A stretch of 64,000 nucleotides of DNA from Roseomonas sp. E05 (GCF_030063475.1 NZ_JASIRT010000008.1:62001-126000); one strand, 5' to 3'; counted from the stretch's first letter, positions 8,279 to 17,426 are shown. The notes: generated from the sequence alone by a model not told the origin. Numbers and translations are program-made.

Positions 8279-8863
8279 TCAGGCCGCCGGCAGCCCCAGC
8301 GGCTCGAAGCGCCAGGCGGTCTCGCCCGGTGCCGGAGGCGTCACCCACATGGGCAGCGCATTGGGGGTGCGGACATTCGGCGGCAGCCCTGCATCGGCGC
8401 GGAAGGCACGCCAGAGGGCGCCATGCGCCACCACCAGCACCGGACCCGGCAGGGTCAGGCAGTGGTTGATGGCTGCCGCGGTGCGGGCACGGAGCTGGGC
8501 GAAGCTCTCCGCCCCCTCGGGGGTGAAGCGGCCTTCCACCCAGTCGTCGAACCAGTCCGCCATGGGCTGGCCCTCCTGCACGCCGAAGGAGACCTCCCGC
8601 AGCGGCTCGTAGATCTGCACCGGCAGGCCGAGCACCGCCGCCACCGCCTCGGCCGTGTTCCGCGCGCGGCCCAGCGGGGAGGAGACAATGGTGACGATCT
8701 CCTTGCCCCGCAGCGCATGGGCCGCCCGCTCGGCCTGGGCGATGCCGATGCTGTTCAGCGGGATGTCCACATTGCCCTGGGACAGGCCGCGCGCGTTCCA
8801 GTCCGTCTCGCCGTGGCGGAGGAACCAGAAGGGCTTCTGCGTGATCGGGGCGATGTCCGGCAT
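8279..8863 (-). CDS. Histidine phosphatase family protein (phosphoglycerate-mutase-like)
   Basis: A 194-residue cytoplasmic phosphatase. WFLRHGETDWN (residues about 12-22) contains the RHG catalytic histidine loop, followed by GNVDIPLNSIG. VSSPLGRARNTAE carries the conserved Arg, LREVSFGVQEGQ the acidic residue, and VVAHGALWRAF the second catalytic His. The family covers broad-specificity phosphatases, cofactor-dependent mutases and alpha-ribazole phosphatase; the substrate cannot be decided here. Its ATG overlaps the stop of the upstream glutathione-transferase gene (TGATG), indicating translational coupling. Confidence 0.88.
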   Translation of the reverse strand: MPDIAPITQKPFWFLRHGETDWNARGLSQGNVDIPLNSIGIAQAERAAHALRGKEIVTIVSSPLGRARNTAEAVAAVLGLPVQIYEPLREVSFGVQEGQPMADWFDDWVEGRFTPEGAESFAQLRARTAAAINHCLTLPGPVLVVAHGALWRAFRADAGLPPNVRTPNALPMWVTPPAPGETAWRFEPLGLPAA

Positions 8864-9486
8864 CAGGCGTCCAGGCCCTCGGTGGCGAGGGCGCGCTGCA
8901 CCGCCGGCCGCGCCAGCATGCGCTCGAAATGCGCGGCGATGCGCGGCGGCAGCGTCATGTTCATGCGCTTCACCGCCCAGTAGCTGACGAAGAAGACGGC
9001 CGCATCGGCCACCGAGTAGCCGGAGGGCAGCACCCACTCCTGGCCGGCCCACTGCTTCTCCAGCACGGCGAAGCCCTTTTCGGCGATGCCGCGGCCCTGC
9101 TCGACCACCTTCGGATGGTCGGCCTCGCTGGGGGCGAAGCGGGCCTGGTTGAACAGGCGGCTGAAGCCCTGCGGATGGATGGTGCCGCAGGCATAGTCCA
9201 TCACCTCGTAGGCGCGGGCCTGCGCCTCGATCCCCTCCGGCCAGAGCTTCGACTCCGGGTTGCTGGCCGCCAGCCAGAAGGCGATGGCCGGCCACTCGGT
9301 CAGCACCGAGCCGTCGTCGCGCTGCAGGGTCGGCACCTTGCCCTTCGGATTGATGGCCTGGAACTCGGGCGTGTTCTGCGCGCCTTCCTTGAGCGGCGTG
9401 CGCACGGCCTCGAAGGGCTTGCCGATCTCCTCCAGCACGACATGGATGCCGAGCGAGCAGGCGCCGGGGGAATAGTAGAGCTTCAT
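8863..9486 (-). CDS. Glutathione S-transferase family protein
   Basis: A 207-residue cytosolic GST. The N-terminal thioredoxin-like domain starts MKLYYSPGACSLGIHVVLEE, typical of bacterial beta-like GSTs with the Ser/Cys of SPGACS at the active site. NPKGKVPTLQRDDGSVLTEWPAI supplies the cis-Pro and the glutathione-contacting acidic/Ser region. The C-terminal helical domain contains the N-capping motif YSVADAAVFF. Family members conjugate or reduce electrophiles with glutathione. The start at 9484-9486 fits the family N-terminus; upstream in-frame codons look non-coding. It is coupled to the phosphatase downstream. Confidence 0.9.
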   Translation of the reverse strand: MKLYYSPGACSLGIHVVLEEIGKPFEAVRTPLKEGAQNTPEFQAINPKGKVPTLQRDDGSVLTEWPAIAFWLAASNPESKLWPEGIEAQARAYEVMDYACGTIHPQGFSRLFNQARFAPSEADHPKVVEQGRGIAEKGFAVLEKQWAGQEWVLPSGYSVADAAVFFVSYWAVKRMNMTLPPRIAAHFERMLARPAVQRALATEGLDA

Positions 9487-9563
9487 GCCTGTTTCCTTCC
9501 TGGCCGTCTGGCCTCGGGCGCGAAGCATCGGCGGCGGGGCCGGGCGGCGCAAGGGGGAGAGGT

Positions 9564-10037
9564 TCAGGCCAGCGGCTTGGCCAGCTCGGTGGCGTAGGTG
9601 GCGAAGCCGTGCCGGCGGTAGAGCGCCTCCGCACGGTGATTGCCGGCCAGCACCCCGATCATCAGCCGCTTCACCCCGCGCAGGCGGGCCAGGCGCTCGG
9701 CCTCTGACAGCAGGGCGCGGCCGATGCCCTGGCCACGCCAGGGCTCGCGCACGAAGAACTCGGCGACATGGCCGTACTCGTCCTCGACGATGCAGGGGGC
9801 CTGCCGCTCGAAGCTGAGGAAGAGGTGGCCGATCACGGCGCCGTCCACCTCGGCGACCAGGGCATGGCCGCCATGGCCGGCGACGCGGCGCTCGGCCTCG
9901 CCCAGCGCCTCGGCGGCGCCGGCCAGGTCGGTACGGCGGTCGCCGGAGAGGGGCTGCTCATAGAGGTGCAGCCCGAGGAACTGCTCCAGCAGCGCCGCCC
10001 GGTCGGCGGCCGTGGCCGCGCGGAGCGTGAGGCGCAT
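9564..10037 (-). CDS. GNAT family N-acetyltransferase
   Basis: A 157-residue acetyl-CoA-dependent acetyltransferase. The motif A region FFVREPWRGQGIGRALL (about residues 93-109) contains the Q/R-x-x-G-x-G pyrophosphate loop. The following helix and NHRAEALYRRHGFATYA give the usual C-terminal Tyr-containing segment. The substrate (amino-acid, antibiotic or protein amine) cannot be predicted. It lies 10 bp downstream of prs on the same strand, so the two may share a transcript. Confidence 0.88.
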   Translation of the reverse strand: MRLTLRAATAADRAALLEQFLGLHLYEQPLSGDRRTDLAGAAEALGEAERRVAGHGGHALVAEVDGAVIGHLFLSFERQAPCIVEDEYGHVAEFFVREPWRGQGIGRALLSEAERLARLRGVKRLMIGVLAGNHRAEALYRRHGFATYATELAKPLA

Positions 10038-10046
10038 GGTGCCGCT

Positions 10047-10979
10047 TCAGTTGAACAGCGTGGAGACCGAGCTTTCCTCGCTGATCCGTCGCACGGCCTC
10101 GGCCAGCAGCGGCGCGATGGTGAGCTGGCGGATATTGGTCGAGACGCGCACCGCCTCGGTGGCCTGGATGCTGTCCGTCACCACCATCTGCTCGATCTGA
10201 GCCGCGCCGATGCGGGCCACCGCCCCACCGGAGAAGACGCCATGCGTCACATAGACGCTGACCGACTTGGCGCCGTTCTTCAGCAGCGCGTCGGCGGCGT
10301 TGCAGAGGGTGCCGCCCGAGTCGACGATGTCATCCACCAGGATGCAGTCGCGGCCCTCGACATCGCCGATCACGTTCATCACCTCGGAGACGCCGGCACG
10401 GGGGCGGCGCTTGTCGATGATGGCGAGGTCGGTGTGCAGGCGGGCGGCGATCGCCCGGGCGCGCACCACGCCGCCCACATCGGGAGAGACGACCATCAGG
10501 TCGCGGCCCTTGTAGCGCTCCAGGATGTCGCGCGCGAAGAGCGGGGCGGCGAAGAGGTTGTCCACCGGGATGTCGAAGAAGCCCTGGATCTGCCCGGCAT
10601 GCAGGTCGAGCGTCAGCACGCGGTCGGCGCCCGCCTCGGTGATGAGGTTGGCCACGAGCTTGGCGCTGATCGGCGTGCGGGGGCCGGACTTCCGGTCCTG
10701 CCGCGCATAGCCGAAATAGGGAAGCACCGCCGTGATGCGCCGCGCCGAGCTGCGCTTCAGCGCATCGAGCGTGATCAGCAGCTCCATCAGGTTGTCGTTG
10801 GCGGGGTAGGACGTGCTCTGGACCACGAACACATCCTCGCCGCGGATGTTCTCATGGATCTCGACAAAGACCTCCATGTCCGCGAAGCGGCGGATGGAGG
10901 CGTGGGTCAAGGGCAGGTTCAGCGCGGCGGCGACCGCCTCGGCGAGCGGGCGGTTGCTGTTGCAGGCGACGATCTTCAT
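10047..10979 (-). CDS. prs: Ribose-phosphate pyrophosphokinase
   Basis: A 310-residue enzyme that makes PRPP from ribose 5-phosphate and ATP for purine, pyrimidine, histidine and NAD synthesis. The ATP/metal loop [17 protein letters not shown], the flexible region [16 protein letters not shown] and the PRPP-binding loop [18 protein letters not shown] are all intact. I place the start at the ATG 10977-10979 ([12 protein letters not shown]), where family similarity begins; an ATG four codons upstream at 10989-10991 (MSRPMK) is equally possible. Length is normal. Confidence 0.96.
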   Translation of the reverse strand: MKIVACNSNRPLAEAVAAALNLPLTHASIRRFADMEVFVEIHENIRGEDVFVVQSTSYPANDNLMELLITLDALKRSSARRITAVLPYFGYARQDRKSGPRTPISAKLVANLITEAGADRVLTLDLHAGQIQGFFDIPVDNLFAAPLFARDILERYKGRDLMVVSPDVGGVVRARAIAARLHTDLAIIDKRRPRAGVSEVMNVIGDVEGRDCILVDDIVDSGGTLCNAADALLKNGAKSVSVYVTHGVFSGGAVARIGAAQIEQMVVTDSIQATEAVRVSTNIRQLTIAPLLAEAVRRISEESSVSTLFN

Positions 10980-11228
10980 GGGGCGCGACATCTCCGGGCA
11001 GCGGACCCTGCTGGAAGTCGGGCCCGGCGAGGGACGGGCGGGTGGTAGCAACGTGACGGACATATGTCCATCGCGGACCACACCCTGCCATGCTGCCAGC
11101 GTGATTCGGGGATGCGGATGGCTCTGGCGTGGCGGAAAACGGTGCCGCCGGGCCTCTGCGATGCACGGCCCGGCGGCAGCTTTGCGGACGGAGGCGGTCG
11201 CTGCGGCGGCCGCCTCCGTCCTCTCGGC

Positions 11229-12470
11229 TCAGCGGAAGAGGCGGACGTCCGGCCCCCAGCCATAGCGCGAGGCGGCCTGGTCCAGACTGGCCTCATCGAA
11301 GTTGCCCTGCGCCTCCAGCTCCTGGCGCGTCATGTTGAGCTGCCCCTGGTCGTTGCCGTCGCCGAACTGGATCCGGTCCATCGGAACGAGGGCACGACGC
11401 TCGCCGAGCCCCAGGAAGCCGCCCCATTCGACCACCGCAGCACGGACATTGCCCTGCGGACCGATGACGAGATTCTCGACCTCGCCCGCATCGCGCCCAT
11501 TGGCGCCGACCAGGTTGGTGCCGACGATGCTCTCGACGCTCTGCAGCGGCATGCCGCCGCTGCCCTGCGTCGCAGCCGCCTGCTGGTTCTTCTGGCGGTC
11601 CTGCGAATCCTGCTGCTGCGCCTGCTGGCCCTGCTGCGACGCGTTGTCGCCCTGGCCCATGCGCTCGACCCGCACGACCGCCTCGCCCTGCTGCTCATAG
11701 CGCACGTTGGGCTGCCCCTCGCCCTGGCGCACCTGCACCTGCGGCTGGGCGCGCTGCACGTCCACATTGGGCTGCGCCTGGTTCACTGCGACCTGCGGCT
11801 GCGACTGCAGAACGCGCACCTGCGGCGGCTGCTGGTTCACGTTCACATCCGGCTCCGGCATGCGAACCGTCACCTGGGCCGGCGGCTGGCGCACGATGAT
11901 CTCGGGCTGCGGCACCACGACCGTGATCTGCGGCTGGCGCTGGGTCACGTTCACGTCCGGCGCCGTCTGCTGAACCTGCAGGCGGGTGCCGCCGGTCGCA
12001 TTCTGGGCCTGCTGGTTGCCCGCCTGGCGATGCGCGGACTGGGCGGCGTTCAGCACGTCCTGTGCCTCGCTGCGGACGCGGTTCACGTCCGGCTGCTTGG
12101 CCTGGAGGGCCTGCTGCGCCTGATTCACCTCGCGCTCCAGGGTCTGGAAGCCTTGCTGGCCACGGGTCGCGGCGGGGATCTGCCCCAGCGCCTGCTGCAC
12201 CTGTGTGATCCCCTGCCGGACAGGGGCAATGGCGGCCTGCTGCGCCTGTGCACCCTGTGCGCCCGTGAGATTTTGCAGCGCATTGCGCAGCGTCTGCTCG
12301 GCTTGCTGCAACTGCTGCACCGCCTGCGAGCTGGCGGCAGATGAATTGCTTGTGGCAGAAGCCTGAGTATTACGCTGGCCCTGCCCCTGATTCTGCGCCT
12401 GAGCGAAGGCAATGGGAGAGGCCGTGAAGAAAACCGCTGTCGCGGCCGAGGCAAGAAGAAGATGCTTCAT
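11229..12470 (-). CDS. Secreted PRC-barrel protein with QPxVxV repeat region
   Basis: A 413-residue protein with a signal peptide (MKHLLLASAATAVFFTASP, cleavage near AFAQA). A Gln/Ala-rich helical region follows to about residue 165. Residues about 167-260 hold at least eight degenerate repeats of 9-10 residues (such as APDVNV, PQITVV, PEIIVR, AQVTVR, PQVRVL), alternating hydrophobic Val with Pro/Gln linkers. A PRC-barrel domain begins near residue 305 (LQSVESIVGTNLVG, then ALVPMDRIQF). PRC barrels are small beta-barrels found in ribosome-maturation, photosynthetic and envelope proteins. Signal peptide and composition suggest a periplasmic or surface role; the exact function is unknown. Confidence 0.82.
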   Translation of the reverse strand: MKHLLLASAATAVFFTASPIAFAQAQNQGQGQRNTQASATSNSSAASSQAVQQLQQAEQTLRNALQNLTGAQGAQAQQAAIAPVRQGITQVQQALGQIPAATRGQQGFQTLEREVNQAQQALQAKQPDVNRVRSEAQDVLNAAQSAHRQAGNQQAQNATGGTRLQVQQTAPDVNVTQRQPQITVVVPQPEIIVRQPPAQVTVRMPEPDVNVNQQPPQVRVLQSQPQVAVNQAQPNVDVQRAQPQVQVRQGEGQPNVRYEQQGEAVVRVERMGQGDNASQQGQQAQQQDSQDRQKNQQAAATQGSGGMPLQSVESIVGTNLVGANGRDAGEVENLVIGPQGNVRAAVVEWGGFLGLGERRALVPMDRIQFGDGNDQGQLNMTRQELEAQGNFDEASLDQAASRYGWGPDVRLFR

Positions 12471-12699
12471 GGTGAAGGTTCCTGCTTGGCTGGCGTTTCG
12501 ATTATGCGGCCCGAAACTCGATCTGAGCCGGTCAGCAGGGAATACAAACCGACGTCGGGCGTCGCTTCTCCCTAACCCCGAAACGACTGGGCAGTTCCAA
12601 ATTCCGCCGCCATTTCGCCCTTTTTTTGCCTTCATTCGCCGCGCTGCAGGCGCGCTGCCGGGGAGGCGCCTCTGGAATGCGCCCCCTCTGTGCCAGCCG

Positions 12700-13635
12700 T
12701 CAGGACCTTGCCGGCGCTGCGGCAGGCGCCGAGCCATCGGCGGCGCCTGCCGGGGGCGCCTCCGTCGTCGTCGCGTTGCGCAGCACGTCCCGGATCCCGT
12801 GCGCGGCCTGTTCGGCGGCCACATAGGCGACGTCACCCCACAGGCCGTTCAGCGAGCCGCGGGGCACTTCGTTGATCTGCACCACGCGGCCCAGCTCGTA
12901 GCCGTCCCTGCGCGAGACGATCCATTGCAGCTCGATGCGCTGCTTGTTGCCTGGCACCGTCACCGCGTTCACCACGCCCTGCACGGCATAGGTGGCGCCC
13001 TCGGCGGTGTCCTGCGGCAGGTAGCCGAGCTGGGTCAGGAAGTTGCTCATGCGGTCGTTCAGGCTCGTGTTGCCATCCCCCGGTGCGCCCTTCACCCCGG
13101 CGAGGCGGATACGCAGCGGACCTTCACCGGCCAGCGCCTTCGGGTCGCTGGCCTTGCGGCTGGCCTCCACCCGGCCGAGCAGCGCGGCGATGGCGGGGGC
13201 ATCGCGGCTGGCCACCTCCTTGAACAGCGCCGGATCCTCCAGGCCCCAGCCCCGCAGCGGCACGGGCTTTCCCGTGGCGGCGCCGAGCGCGGCGCCGTCG
13301 GCGTCGCTCAGCCCGTAGCGCGGCACCACCGTCTCACCCTGGCGCTCGGCGGTGACGGTGAGCGGCCAGTCCAGGGGGTTGGATTCGGTGGCGGCGGCGG
13401 GCACGTCGGCGGAGCGCAGCGCCGCGGCCAGGCTGTCGGCGAAGGCGGCGGCACCGGCGTCGCTCAGCAGCGCCTGCCCGGGTGGCGGCACGGCGATGCG
13501 GTAGGCGGGCGGCAGCACCAGCCGCGGCGCGTCGCCGCCGGGATGGCCGGCATAGGGGCGGATGTCGCCGCAGGCGGCGGCCAGCAACAGCAGCAGCACC
13601 GGCACGAGCCGGCGCAGAGGGTCAAAGCATTGCAA
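12700..13635 (-). CDS. Putative lipoprotein of unknown function
   Basis: A 311-residue protein with a lipoprotein signal: RRLVPVLLLLLAAACGD, lipobox LAAAC with the Cys at residue 22. The mature part begins DIRPYAGHPGGDAPRLVLPP and shows mixed alpha/beta character with no domain I can name. RIELQWIVSRRDGYELGRVVQINEVPRGSLNGLWGDVAYVAAEQAA looks like a conserved envelope-protein segment (quoted positions about residues 236-281, key residues W, R, N and the GLWGD turn). The start is TTG (13633-13635): the preceding in-frame stop is only seven codons away, and starting later would lose the charged part of the signal. It overlaps the preceding small frame by 14 nt. Confidence 0.75.
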   Translation of the reverse strand: MQCFDPLRRLVPVLLLLLAAACGDIRPYAGHPGGDAPRLVLPPAYRIAVPPPGQALLSDAGAAAFADSLAAALRSADVPAAATESNPLDWPLTVTAERQGETVVPRYGLSDADGAALGAATGKPVPLRGWGLEDPALFKEVASRDAPAIAALLGRVEASRKASDPKALAGEGPLRIRLAGVKGAPGDGNTSLNDRMSNFLTQLGYLPQDTAEGATYAVQGVVNAVTVPGNKQRIELQWIVSRRDGYELGRVVQINEVPRGSLNGLWGDVAYVAAEQAAHGIRDVLRNATTTEAPPAGAADGSAPAAAPARS

Positions 13636-13708
13636 AACAGGACACCAGCATGGTCAGCAGCATGAAAACCAGGAACATGATCATGTAGGGCACCGGCGCG
13701 GCCCTCAT
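13622..13708 (-). CDS. Possible 28-residue hydrophobic peptide between pgeF and the lipoprotein gene
   Basis: A short open frame whose ATG (13706-13708) overlaps the pgeF stop as ATGA and whose stop overlaps the lipoprotein start by 14 nt. The peptide has an eight-residue leader MRAAPVPY and then a single hydrophobic stretch with many Met, Leu and Phe residues ending LVSCFAML. It would be a single-pass membrane peptide. Alternatively it may simply keep ribosomes moving from pgeF to the TTG-started lipoprotein gene. Evidence is positional only. Confidence 0.4.
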   Translation of the reverse strand: MRAAPVPYMIMFLVFMLLTMLVSCFAML

Positions 13709-14475
13709 CCGGGCAGGGCGATGGCGGAGAGCTGGTGGCCGATCGGGCCTTCGCCCGCCAGGGTGCGGCGGCGATGGCTGAAGAAGCTGCCGGCATCGGC
13801 GAAGGTATCGGCGGCAAGCACCGCCACCGTGCCGGTCCCGGCCGCCACCATCCGCGCGGCGCAGTAGCCCGGCAGGTCGAACTGCCAGTGGCCGGGGCGC
13901 CGGCCCTCGATGAAGAAGCGCGTGCTGGCCGGATTCTGTGCCAGCACGGCATCCCGCAGGTCGGCGCCCACCTCGTAGGAATTCTGCCGGATGCAGGGGC
14001 CGACCACCGCCGCGACATCGGCGCGCCGGGCGCCGAGCCGCTCCATGGCGCCGAGCGTCTCCTCCAGGATGCCCGCCACGGCGCCGCGCCAGCCGGCATG
14101 GGCGGCGGCCACCACTCCGGCCTTCCGATCGGCGAACAGCACCGGGCCGCAATCGGCGGTGACGACGCCCAGCGCCAGGCCCGGCCGGTTGGTCACCAGC
14201 GCGTCGGCGGTGGGGCGGGCGTCGTTCGGAACCGGTGCCGTCACCTCGGCCACGGCGATGCCATGCACCTGGTGCGCCCCGGACAGGGCGCTGGCCGGCA
14301 GGCCGAGTGCCGCCATGGCGAGCGCGCGGTTGGTGGCCACCGCCTCGGGGTCGTCCTGCCCGGAGAGGGAGCAGTTGAGCGTGGCGAAGCCGCCTTTCGA
14401 CACCCCGCCGCGCCGGGTGAAGAAGCCATGCGGCAGGCCGGACAGCGGGGTCGCGGTGAGGAATTCGGCGGTCAT
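13705..14475 (-). CDS. pgeF: Peptidoglycan editing factor PgeF (laccase-domain, YfiH family)
   Basis: A 256-residue cytoplasmic protein of the multicopper-polyphenol-oxidase/YfiH fold. It contains the family metal-binding residues in SGAHQVHGIAV (His), VVTADCGPVLFAD (Cys) and AAHAGWRGAV (His), plus GPCIRQNSYEV and FFSHRRR near the C-terminus. In enterobacteria PgeF removes wrongly incorporated Ser from peptidoglycan precursors; other homologues act on purine nucleosides. The ATG at 14473-14475 overlaps the midA stop as ATGA, placing it in the hldD-lgt-midA-pgeF operon. Confidence 0.92.
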   Translation of the reverse strand: MTAEFLTATPLSGLPHGFFTRRGGVSKGGFATLNCSLSGQDDPEAVATNRALAMAALGLPASALSGAHQVHGIAVAEVTAPVPNDARPTADALVTNRPGLALGVVTADCGPVLFADRKAGVVAAAHAGWRGAVAGILEETLGAMERLGARRADVAAVVGPCIRQNSYEVGADLRDAVLAQNPASTRFFIEGRRPGHWQFDLPGYCAARMVAAGTGTVAVLAADTFADAGSFFSHRRRTLAGEGPIGHQLSAIALPG

Positions 14476-15476
14476 GCGCTCTCGAAACCGGGCAAGGGGG
14501 GGAGGGCAGGGTGGCAAAGCGCCAGGGCCTTGAACAGCCGGCCCATGCCTTCCGGCGCGATCAGCCGCTGCGCCGCGGAGAGCTGGTGCCCCGCCTGGGC
14601 CGGCGCGGCGCGGGCCAGCATGGCGGCGCGCGTCACCAGCCCGAGCGACTGCAGGAGCAGCCCTTGCGGCACCGGACCCTGAGCGGCGGCGCCGGCGGCG
14701 CGGCCGGCCTCCGCCACCGCCTGGAAGTCCACATGGGCCGTGATGTCCACCGCGCCAGGGGCGGCCAGCGGGTCGGCGGCGCGGTGGCCGGCGAGCGCCT
14801 GCAGGCTTTCGCCCAGGCCGCTCCGCGCCGGGCCGTAGTCGATGAACAGCGCCGCGCCGCCCTGCGCCGCCAGCCGCGCGCCGAGGGCGGCGGCCAGGGC
14901 GCGCGCAGGCTCGCAGACCTCCTGTACTGCGCCCTCGGGCGCCGCGGAGGGGAGCGCAGGGGAGGATTCGGCCTCCGCCTCGACGAAGGCGCCTTCCTGC
15001 ACGAAACGCTCGCGCCAGGCACCGCCCCGGCGGACGAACTGGCGGATCGGCAGGGCATCGAGGAACTCGTTGGCCAGGATCAGCGCCGGGCCGGGCGGCA
15101 GGGTCTCGGTGCTGCCGTGCCAGATGGGGGCGGCACCGGGGAGGGCGGCGGCCTGGGCGGCGCGCAGGGTGGGGCTCTGCTCCACCAGATGCAGGCGGAG
15201 CGCGGCGCGGAAGGCGGGCATGACGCCGGCGACGGCGCGCAGCGCGTCGGCCATCAGCGTGCCGCGGCCAGGGCCGAGCTCGACCAGCAGCACCGGGTCC
15301 GGACGGCCCATCTGCTGCCAGACCACCGCCGCCCAGAGGCCGAGGCACTCGCCGAAAGCCTGGCTGATCTCGGGTGCGGTCGTAAAGTCCCCCTTCGCGC
15401 CGAAGGGGTCGCGCGCGGCGTAGTAGGCTGCCGCGGCGCGCGCCATGAAGCGGTCGAGGCGCTCGGGGGCGCTCAC
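14472..15476 (-). CDS. MidA/NDUFAF7-type SAM-dependent methyltransferase
   Basis: A 334-residue class I methyltransferase of the DUF185/MidA family, related to mitochondrial NDUFAF7, which methylates an Arg in a complex I subunit. The N-terminal part carries DPFGAKGDFTTAPEISQAFGE, the family hallmark; LLVELGPGRGTLMADAL is the SAM-binding glycine loop; ANEFLDALPIRQFV and ALFIDYGPARSG follow. The start is GTG at 15474-15476, overlapping the lgt stop as GTGA. The bacterial target protein is unknown. Confidence 0.88.
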   Translation of the reverse strand: MSAPERLDRFMARAAAAYYAARDPFGAKGDFTTAPEISQAFGECLGLWAAVVWQQMGRPDPVLLVELGPGRGTLMADALRAVAGVMPAFRAALRLHLVEQSPTLRAAQAAALPGAAPIWHGSTETLPPGPALILANEFLDALPIRQFVRRGGAWRERFVQEGAFVEAEAESSPALPSAAPEGAVQEVCEPARALAAALGARLAAQGGAALFIDYGPARSGLGESLQALAGHRAADPLAAPGAVDITAHVDFQAVAEAGRAAGAAAQGPVPQGLLLQSLGLVTRAAMLARAAPAQAGHQLSAAQRLIAPEGMGRLFKALALCHPALPPLPGFESA

Positions 15477-16288
15477 GCGGGAACCGACCGCTGCGCCGGC
15501 TCGGGCCGCGCCGCCAGCATCAGCGCGAGGCCGACCAGGATCATCGGCACGGAGAGGATCTGGCCCATGGTCGCGCCACCCCAGAGGAAGCCGAGCTGCG
15601 CGTCGGGCTGGCGGAAGAACTCGCCGATGATGCGCGCCACCCCGTAGCCCGCCAGGAAGGCGCCGGCGGTGAAGCCCTTGCGCGCCCGCAGCGCCGGGAT
15701 GCGGATGATCACCTGCAGCAGGACGAAGAGGCAGATGCCTTCCATGAAGGCCTGGTAGAGCTGACTCGGATGGCGCGGCTCCGGCCCGGCATGCGGGAAG
15801 ACCATGGCCCAGGGCACGTCGGTGACGCGGCCCCACAGCTCGCCGTTGATGAAGTTGGCGAGGCGGCCGAAGAACAGGCCGATCGGCGTCACCGCCGTCA
15901 GCCGGTCGCCGAAGCGGCGGATGTCCAGCCCCCGGCTGCGGCAGAACAGGATGATGGCGAGGATGACGCCGGCCGCCCCGCCATGGAAGGACATGCCGCC
16001 GCGCCAGAGATAGAGGGCCTCCCACGGGGCGGAGAGATAGTGGTCGGGCTGATAGAACAGCACATAGCCGAGGCGTCCGCCCAGGATCACGCCCAGCACC
16101 GCCCAGGTGACGAAGTCGTCCACCTGCTCGGCGGTGGCGGCGACCGGCGGCAGCGCGACGAGGCGCCGCATCAACCGCCAGCCGAGCAGGATGCCGGCGA
16201 TATAGGCCAGCGCATACCAGCGGATGGCGAAGGGGCCGAGCTGCACCAGTACCGGATCGATGGCCGGGTAGGGGATGACGAAGAGCAT
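15473..16288 (-). CDS. lgt: Prolipoprotein diacylglyceryl transferase
   Basis: A 271-residue inner-membrane enzyme with about seven membrane helices that transfers diacylglycerol from phosphatidylglycerol to the lipobox Cys of prolipoproteins. Recognisable motifs are GGMSFHGGAAGV (essential His), the signature GLFFGRLANFINGELWGR with catalytic Arg residues, HPSQLYQAFMEG, and the final WGGATMGQILS helix. It precedes midA with a 4-nt overlap. Several lipoproteins encoded in this window (12700-13635, 21235-21873) would be its substrates. Confidence 0.97.
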   Translation of the reverse strand: MLFVIPYPAIDPVLVQLGPFAIRWYALAYIAGILLGWRLMRRLVALPPVAATAEQVDDFVTWAVLGVILGGRLGYVLFYQPDHYLSAPWEALYLWRGGMSFHGGAAGVILAIILFCRSRGLDIRRFGDRLTAVTPIGLFFGRLANFINGELWGRVTDVPWAMVFPHAGPEPRHPSQLYQAFMEGICLFVLLQVIIRIPALRARKGFTAGAFLAGYGVARIIGEFFRQPDAQLGFLWGGATMGQILSVPMILVGLALMLAARPEPAQRSVPA

Positions 16289-16296
16289 CCGGCGGC

Positions 16297-17289
16297 TCAG
16301 CGATAGGGGTCGGGCTGGGTCAGGAAGTCCTGCACATAGCGGCGCACGCCGTCCTCCAGGCTGGTTGCGGTGCCGGTGAAGCCGGCGGCACGCAGGCGAT
16401 CCATCTGCGCCTCGGTGAAGTACTGGTACTTGCCGACCAGATCGACCGGCATATCCACGAAGGCGATCTCGGGCGCCTTGTCCAGCGCTGCGTAGATGGC
16501 GCGGGTCAGGTCCAGGAAGGAGCGCGCGGTGCCGGTGCCGACGTTGTAGAGCCCGGAGACCTGTGGATTGTCCAGCAGCCACAGGACCACGGCAACGCAG
16601 TCATCGACATGCACGAAGTCGCGCAGCTGCTCGCCATCGGCGATGCCCTCGCGGTCCGAGCGGAACAGCGTGGCCGGCGCGCCGGTCATGATCTGGCGGA
16701 ACTTGTGCAGCACCACGCTGGCCATGCGGCCCTTGTGGTGCTCGTTGGGGCCATAGACGTTGAAGAACTTCAGCCCGGCCCATTGCGGCGGCGCCGCCTT
16801 GCCGCGCACCAGCAGGTCGGTCACCCGGCGGTCGGTGGCGTGCTTGGACCAGCCATAGAGGTTCAGCGGCCGCAGGCGGGCGAGATAGTCCGGCGAGGCG
16901 TCGTCCTCGAAGCCCTGCGTGCCGTCGCCATAGGTGGCGGCGGAGGAGGCGTAGATCAGCCGCACGCCATTCTCGGCGCACCAGCTCCAGAGCTGCAGGG
17001 TGAGGGAGAGGTTGTTCTCCGCCACCAGATCGCCGTCGCGCACCGTGGTGTCGCTGATGGCACCCATGTGGATGATCGCCTCCGGCCGCGGCGACTCGGC
17101 CAGCCAGGACCAGAGCCGGTCCGGCGGCAGGATGTCGGCGATGCCGTGATGCGCCAGGTTGCGCCATTTCTCGCGCCCGGGGTCGCCGGCGCGCAGCCGA
17201 TCGCAGACCAGCACTTCCGCGCCCCGCTCGCAGAGCGCCGCGACGATGTTGGAGCCGATGAAACCGGCGCCACCCGTGACCAGATACAT
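16297..17289 (-). CDS. hldD: ADP-glyceromanno-heptose 6-epimerase
   Basis: A 330-residue extended-SDR epimerase converting ADP-D-glycero-D-manno-heptose to the L-glycero form for lipopolysaccharide inner core. The N-terminal NADP-binding motif is VTGGAGFIGSNIV (residues 4-16). ASSAATYGDG provides the catalytic Ser/Thr region and LNLYGWSKHATDR the YxxxK pair. FFNVYGPNEHHKGRMASVV and RDFVHVDDC are family motifs. It begins the envelope operon and ends 9 bp before lgt. The ATG at 17287-17289 begins the Rossmann strand directly. Confidence 0.92.
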   Translation of the reverse strand: MYLVTGGAGFIGSNIVAALCERGAEVLVCDRLRAGDPGREKWRNLAHHGIADILPPDRLWSWLAESPRPEAIIHMGAISDTTVRDGDLVAENNLSLTLQLWSWCAENGVRLIYASSAATYGDGTQGFEDDASPDYLARLRPLNLYGWSKHATDRRVTDLLVRGKAAPPQWAGLKFFNVYGPNEHHKGRMASVVLHKFRQIMTGAPATLFRSDREGIADGEQLRDFVHVDDCVAVVLWLLDNPQVSGLYNVGTGTARSFLDLTRAIYAALDKAPEIAFVDMPVDLVGKYQYFTEAQMDRLRAAGFTGTATSLEDGVRRYVQDFLTQPDPYR

Positions 17290-17426
17290 GCAGCAAGCCT
17301 TCCGCGAAGGTGGAAGCGGGAGGGAGGGTCGCCCCGCCGGGCGCGCCGGGTATAGGCGCCGGGCGGCAGGGCGGGCAAGTTGGGTGCCGAGCTTCGGCAC
17401 GAATGCCGCATGAGGAGAACGAACTG

